Positions 5,891 through 7,311 of a DNA stretch of 7,311 bases are shown piece after piece. The notes under the pieces are model-generated. The model was not told where the DNA came from and made no database searches. It saw only the letters and a program-made list of their open reading frames with translations. This DNA comes from a bacterium (lineage in GTDB: Bacteria > Armatimonadota > HRBIN16): contig JANWXG010000133.1 of the NCBI GenBank assembly GCA_025057335.1, positions 1 through 7,311 on the forward strand, written 5' to 3'. Position 1 is the stretch's first letter, and every line of letters starts with the position of its first letter. Position numbers and translations under genes: made by a program.

Positions 5891-5946
5891 TGTCCTGCTG
5901 AGCAGTGGCGAAGCATCTGAGATTCTTCGCTTCGCTCAGAATGACA
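5891..5946 (+). repeat. Family A palindrome
   Basis: A full copy, last of the family, preceded by a weak B-like stretch (AGGCGAGGCTTCTTCC at 5875-5890). Confidence 0.7.
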
Positions 5947-6007
5947 GGAATCATCTAGTCGCCGCAGAACCCCACAACCCCACCTCCTCGTGAACGGCGC
6001 GGAAATC

Positions 6008-6031
6008 GGCTCACCGAGAGGTTCGCCCTCC
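6008..6031 (-). repeat. GGAG-hairpin (subfamily B), reverse, covarying stem
   Basis: Minus-strand reading: GGAG, arms GGCGAACC and GGTGAGCC, loop TCTC. Against the forward B copies, two inner stem pairs are changed on both arms, while the central GA/GA mismatch is kept. Confidence 0.72.
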
Positions 6032-6081
6032 AGCATCCTGGACGGTAGGGCAACGCTCTGCCCAGACTGTCAGATTTCCAG

Positions 6082-6105
6082 GGGCACAATGGAGCGCAAC
6101 CCTAC
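6082..6105 (-). repeat. Degenerate C-type hairpin with GTAG leader
   Basis: Minus-strand reading: GTAG, arms GGTTGCGC and TTGTGCCC, loop TCCA. Several pairs are G.T wobbles or mismatches. GTAG is the leader tetranucleotide of classical enterobacterial REPs; a chance change from GGAG is equally possible. Confidence 0.4.
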
Positions 6106-6123
6106 TGAGCGGTTCTCCCCACT

Positions 6124-6147
6124 GAAGAGACGTGCTCCGTCGCATCC
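6124..6147 (+). repeat. Degenerate C-type hairpin
   Basis: GAAG leader, arms AGACGTGC and TCGCATCC, loop TCCG. Two stem pairs are lost. Confidence 0.45.
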
Positions 6148-6162
6148 ACAAGGTTACCGTTT

Positions 6163-6262
6163 GGAGGGACGCGCTTCATTGCGTCCACACACAGGGGCAC
6201 GACAGAGCGTGACCCTCCAGAACCCGTCTGCCCAGATTGGAGGGACGCGCTCCGTCGCGTCC
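6163..6262. repeat. Three C-type GGAG-hairpins in alternating orientation
   Basis: Forward copy 6163-6186 (arms GGACGCG/TGCGTCC, loop CTTCAT). Reverse copy 6195-6218 (minus-strand arms GGTCACG/CGTGCCC). Forward copy 6239-6262 (arms GGACGCG/CGCGTCC, loop CTCCGT, perfect stem). The first two are 8 nt apart with closed ends facing; the second and third are 20 nt apart with GGAG ends facing. A further weak reverse fragment may lie at 6271-6295. Confidence 0.7.
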
Positions 6263-6312
6263 ACTTCAGAGAAGCCACACAGAGCGTGCCCCCTCACTTC
6301 CCTCAGTTCTCT

Positions 6313-6336
6313 GGAGGGCGAGGCTCCTGCCGAGCC
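6313..6336 (+). repeat. GGAG-hairpin (subfamily B), forward
   Basis: Identical over 24 nt to the B hairpin at 5547-5570, although here there is no neighbouring family A copy. Confidence 0.75.
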
Positions 6337-6415
6337 GTCAGCCCCCCGTCGTCGCTCTGTAAGCGGGGGCAAAGCATTTCCCTTCCCGTATGCGGGGAAG
6401 GCAGGGGTAGGGGGC

Positions 6416-6439
6416 GGCTCACCAGGAGGTTCGCCCTCC
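6416..6439 (-). repeat. GGAG-hairpin (subfamily B), reverse, covarying stem
   Basis: Minus-strand reading: GGAG, arms GGCGAACC and GGTGAGCC, loop TCCT. It has the same arms as the copy at 6008-6031 but the loop of the forward copies. Confidence 0.72.
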
Positions 6440-6465
6440 AGACCGTATTCGCGGACACGACACAC

Positions 6466-6491
6466 GAAGGGGATGCGCTTCAGCGCACCCC
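6466..6491 (+). repeat. Hairpin downstream of the H-X9-DG gene
   Basis: A 9-position stem (GGGATGCGC/GCGCACCCC, one A.C mismatch) with TTCA loop and a GAAG leader. It may be a diverged B/C unit. It lies 28 nt past the stop codon of the minus-strand gene and could stop or stabilise its transcript, but no U-tract is present. Confidence 0.5.
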
Positions 6492-6519
6492 CACAGATGT
6501 TGAGCAGAACGCCTGCCCC

Positions 6520-6876
6520 CTATCTCGGCATCTGGCTGATGACCCAGTCGCGGTCGCGCTGGTTTTTGCAGAAGTAGCGCAGTGTGGAGTTCCACGCCGA
6601 CTTCAGGTCTTCGGGATACATGTCGTCCGCGTGGAACCAACGCGCATGTCCATCCACGAACACGTACACCGAGCCGCCATTGTGGCGGTCGCGCGCCTCC
6701 CAGTTCTGCACCCTGCCGTTCACGCCGTAGCGGTTCTTGTAGTAGAGCCACCGGCGGTTGCTCTCATGCTCACGCCCCAGGGTTATTCGTGCCAAGAAAC
6801 TGAGTGATAGTGACAACAGAAGGAGAAATCCCCGTAATCTTGTGGGCATCTTTGCAAATCCAGCGCTCGTGATCAT
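6520..6876 (-). CDS. Small exported protein with stand-alone H-X9-DG motif
   Basis: 118 residues from ATG 6876, or 109 from ATG 6849. The second start gives a cleaner signal sequence, MPTRLRGFLLLLSLSLSFLA, but neither has a strong ribosome binding site. The central RHNGGSVYVFVDGHARWF holds His65, nine residues, then Asp75-Gly76 (118-aa numbering). This is the H-X9-DG motif found at the C-terminus of the large DUF1559-type pseudopilin-like families of Planctomycetes and Armatimonadota. Those proteins normally have a type IV prepilin leader (GFTLIELL-type) and are more than 200 residues long. This one lacks that leader and most of the body, keeping only the motif and a tail (DLKSAWNSTLRYFCKNQRDR, 90-109). 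It may be a domain spun off as a secreted protein, or a truncated relic. Function unknown. Confidence 0.72.
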   Translation of the reverse strand: MITSAGFAKMPTRLRGFLLLLSLSLSFLARITLGREHESNRRWLYYKNRYGVNGRVQNWEARDRHNGGSVYVFVDGHARWFHADDMYPEDLKSAWNSTLRYFCKNQRDRDWVISQMPR

Positions 6877-6928
6877 GGCTCTCTACGAGAGGTCCAGCCG
6901 TTCCCGCGACCTGTAAGCTGGCTTGAAT

Positions 6929-6962
6929 GGGGCGTCCCGTCAGTATCATCCCGGGACGCCCC
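6929..6962. other. Perfect 11-bp stem hairpin
   Basis: Arms GGGGCGTCCCG (6929-6939) and CGGGACGCCCC (6952-6962) with a 12-nt loop. No T-run follows on either strand, so an intrinsic terminator is unlikely, although TTTT occurs at 6972-6975. It could be an operator shared by the divergent genes or a leader structure of the minus-strand mRNA. It is not a member of families A-D. Confidence 0.6.
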
Positions 6963-7073
6963 AGAGAGCGATTTTCCCTCTCTTCACCTTCCTGAAAACC
7001 GCAGCATGGTGTTGCGCAATGACCTTCTGCAACTTCTCTCCCGCAGGGGGCTAAAACCTCGTACGATTACGGA

Positions 7074-7102
7074 TTGCCCAGTGGAGCAAAGCGGTCTATA
7101 CT
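7074..7102 (+). promoter_or_regulatory. Sigma70-type promoter for the gene at 7141
   Basis: TTGCCC at 7074-7079 and TATACT at 7097-7102 with a 17-nt spacer, predicting transcription from about 7109. An AAAGGGGG ribosome binding site lies at 7125-7132, 8 nt before the ATG. Confidence 0.65.
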
Positions 7103-7140
7103 GGGGTGTATGCTGTGATAGATAGAAAGGGGGCTACTAC

Positions 7141-7311
7141 ATGAAGGTTCGGCACTGGGTTGCTGTATTCGTCGGCGTGTTGCTGGTGGTCAGCACAGTG
7201 CACGCCCAGCTGGTGTGGTACGACTCTGGCGGCTTCGAGCGTCCCAACTTCCGTCCGGGCGTTCTCAACACACAAGACGGCTGGGTAGCCCTCGGCGGAG
7301 GAATCTCTGGC
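7141..7311 (+). CDS. Secreted protein of unknown function, N-terminal fragment
   Basis: 57 codons are open to the window edge from ATG 7141. Residues 1-22 are a clear Sec signal peptide: basic MKVRHW, hydrophobic VAVFVGVLLVVS, cleavage after VHA. The mature start QLVWYDSGGFERPNFRPG, then VLNTQDGWVALGGG, looks like the first strands of a secreted beta-rich domain such as those at the N-terminus of surface proteins with C-terminal sorting signals. Too little is present to name a family. It has its own promoter and a strong ribosome binding site, so it is likely well expressed and independent of the upstream genes. Confidence 0.75.
   Translation, partial: MKVRHWVAVFVGVLLVVSTVHAQLVWYDSGGFERPNFRPGVLNTQDGWVALGGGISG

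Larger units (their letters stand above)
5416..6519. other. Non-coding repeat-rich region between convergent genes
   Basis: About 1.1 kb with no convincing gene. 5426-5946 repeats the families and order seen upstream of the operon: B/A composite units, a full A, D, another A. 6008-6491 has B/C hairpins in mixed orientation and lacks family A. A small CGCAC/GTGCG hairpin lies at 5738-5751. Long frames such as the one at 5990-6577 are translated repeats. No U-tract terminator is visible, so the hairpins nearest each stop codon (5426-5450 and 6466-6491) may protect or end the two converging transcripts. Confidence 0.75.
6877..7140. other. Divergent intergenic region
   Basis: Separates the minus-strand H-X9-DG gene from the forward gene at 7141. 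It holds a small CTCTACGAGAG palindrome at 6881-6891, the strong hairpin at 6929-6962, a weaker AGAGAG/CTCTCT pair at 6963-6983, a TTGCGCAA palindrome at 7012-7019, and the promoter for the forward gene. Confidence 0.7.

Noticed and set aside
5426..5946. Rho-independent terminators
   Set aside because: The hairpins are interspersed repeats found at many places and are not followed by T-runs.
5990..6807. Overlapping forward frames of 195 and 173 codons
   Set aside because: Composition is translated B/C repeats (LEGEAPAEP, GRGSCRA) followed by antisense of the H-X9-DG gene.

Overview
The window is GC-rich bacterial DNA. It holds a compact forward operon (1649-5415) between two large non-coding, repeat-packed regions. 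Partial or small secreted-protein genes lie at both edges. Three things point to the Armatimonadota or a similar thermophile- or soil-associated lineage: the nadD - LCP - rsfS gene order, a short H-X9-DG protein, and dense interspersed palindromes that create artefactual peptides (SERSEES-, LEGEAPAEP- and GEALTCFTT-like). This placement is an inference at moderate to low confidence, because no rRNA or other strong taxonomic marker is present.

Layout. 1-627 (minus): 5' part of a secreted phosphodiester glycosidase (NAGPA-type) protein, running off the left edge. 628-1648: non-coding, with hairpin repeats and the proA leader. 1649-5415 (plus): proA, nadD, an LCP-family membrane protein, rsfS and a TPR-membrane protein. 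Neighbouring genes overlap by 4-11 nt or are separated by 2-6 nt, so they are almost certainly co-transcribed. 5416-6519: a second repeat region. 6520-6876 (minus): a small exported protein with a stand-alone H-X9-DG motif. 6877-7140: divergent intergenic region with a strong hairpin and a good sigma70-type promoter. 7141-7311 (plus): N-terminus of a secreted protein, cut by the right edge.

The operon combines proline synthesis (ProA), NAD synthesis (NadD), cell-envelope glycopolymer attachment (LCP), ribosome silencing (RsfS) and an unassigned TPR-membrane protein. The nadD - LCP - rsfS core is a known bacterial arrangement. ProA replaces the usual upstream neighbours, and neither proB nor yqeK is present.

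The most interesting content is in the repeats. Three families are interleaved: (A) a ~56-bp imperfect palindrome, always in the same orientation; (B/C) a ~24-nt unit made of a GGAG-type leader and an 8-4-8 hairpin, resembling REP elements, whose arms show compensatory changes and, in one subfamily, a retained tandem G.A mismatch; (D) a 42-bp element around a perfect GAAGCAC/GTGCTTC hairpin. A and B/C are assembled into ~120-bp composite units. Three stand in tandem with a 126-bp period at 940-1316, and two more are at 5426-5668. Both flanks of the operon therefore carry the same composite array followed by element D, in the same order and orientation.
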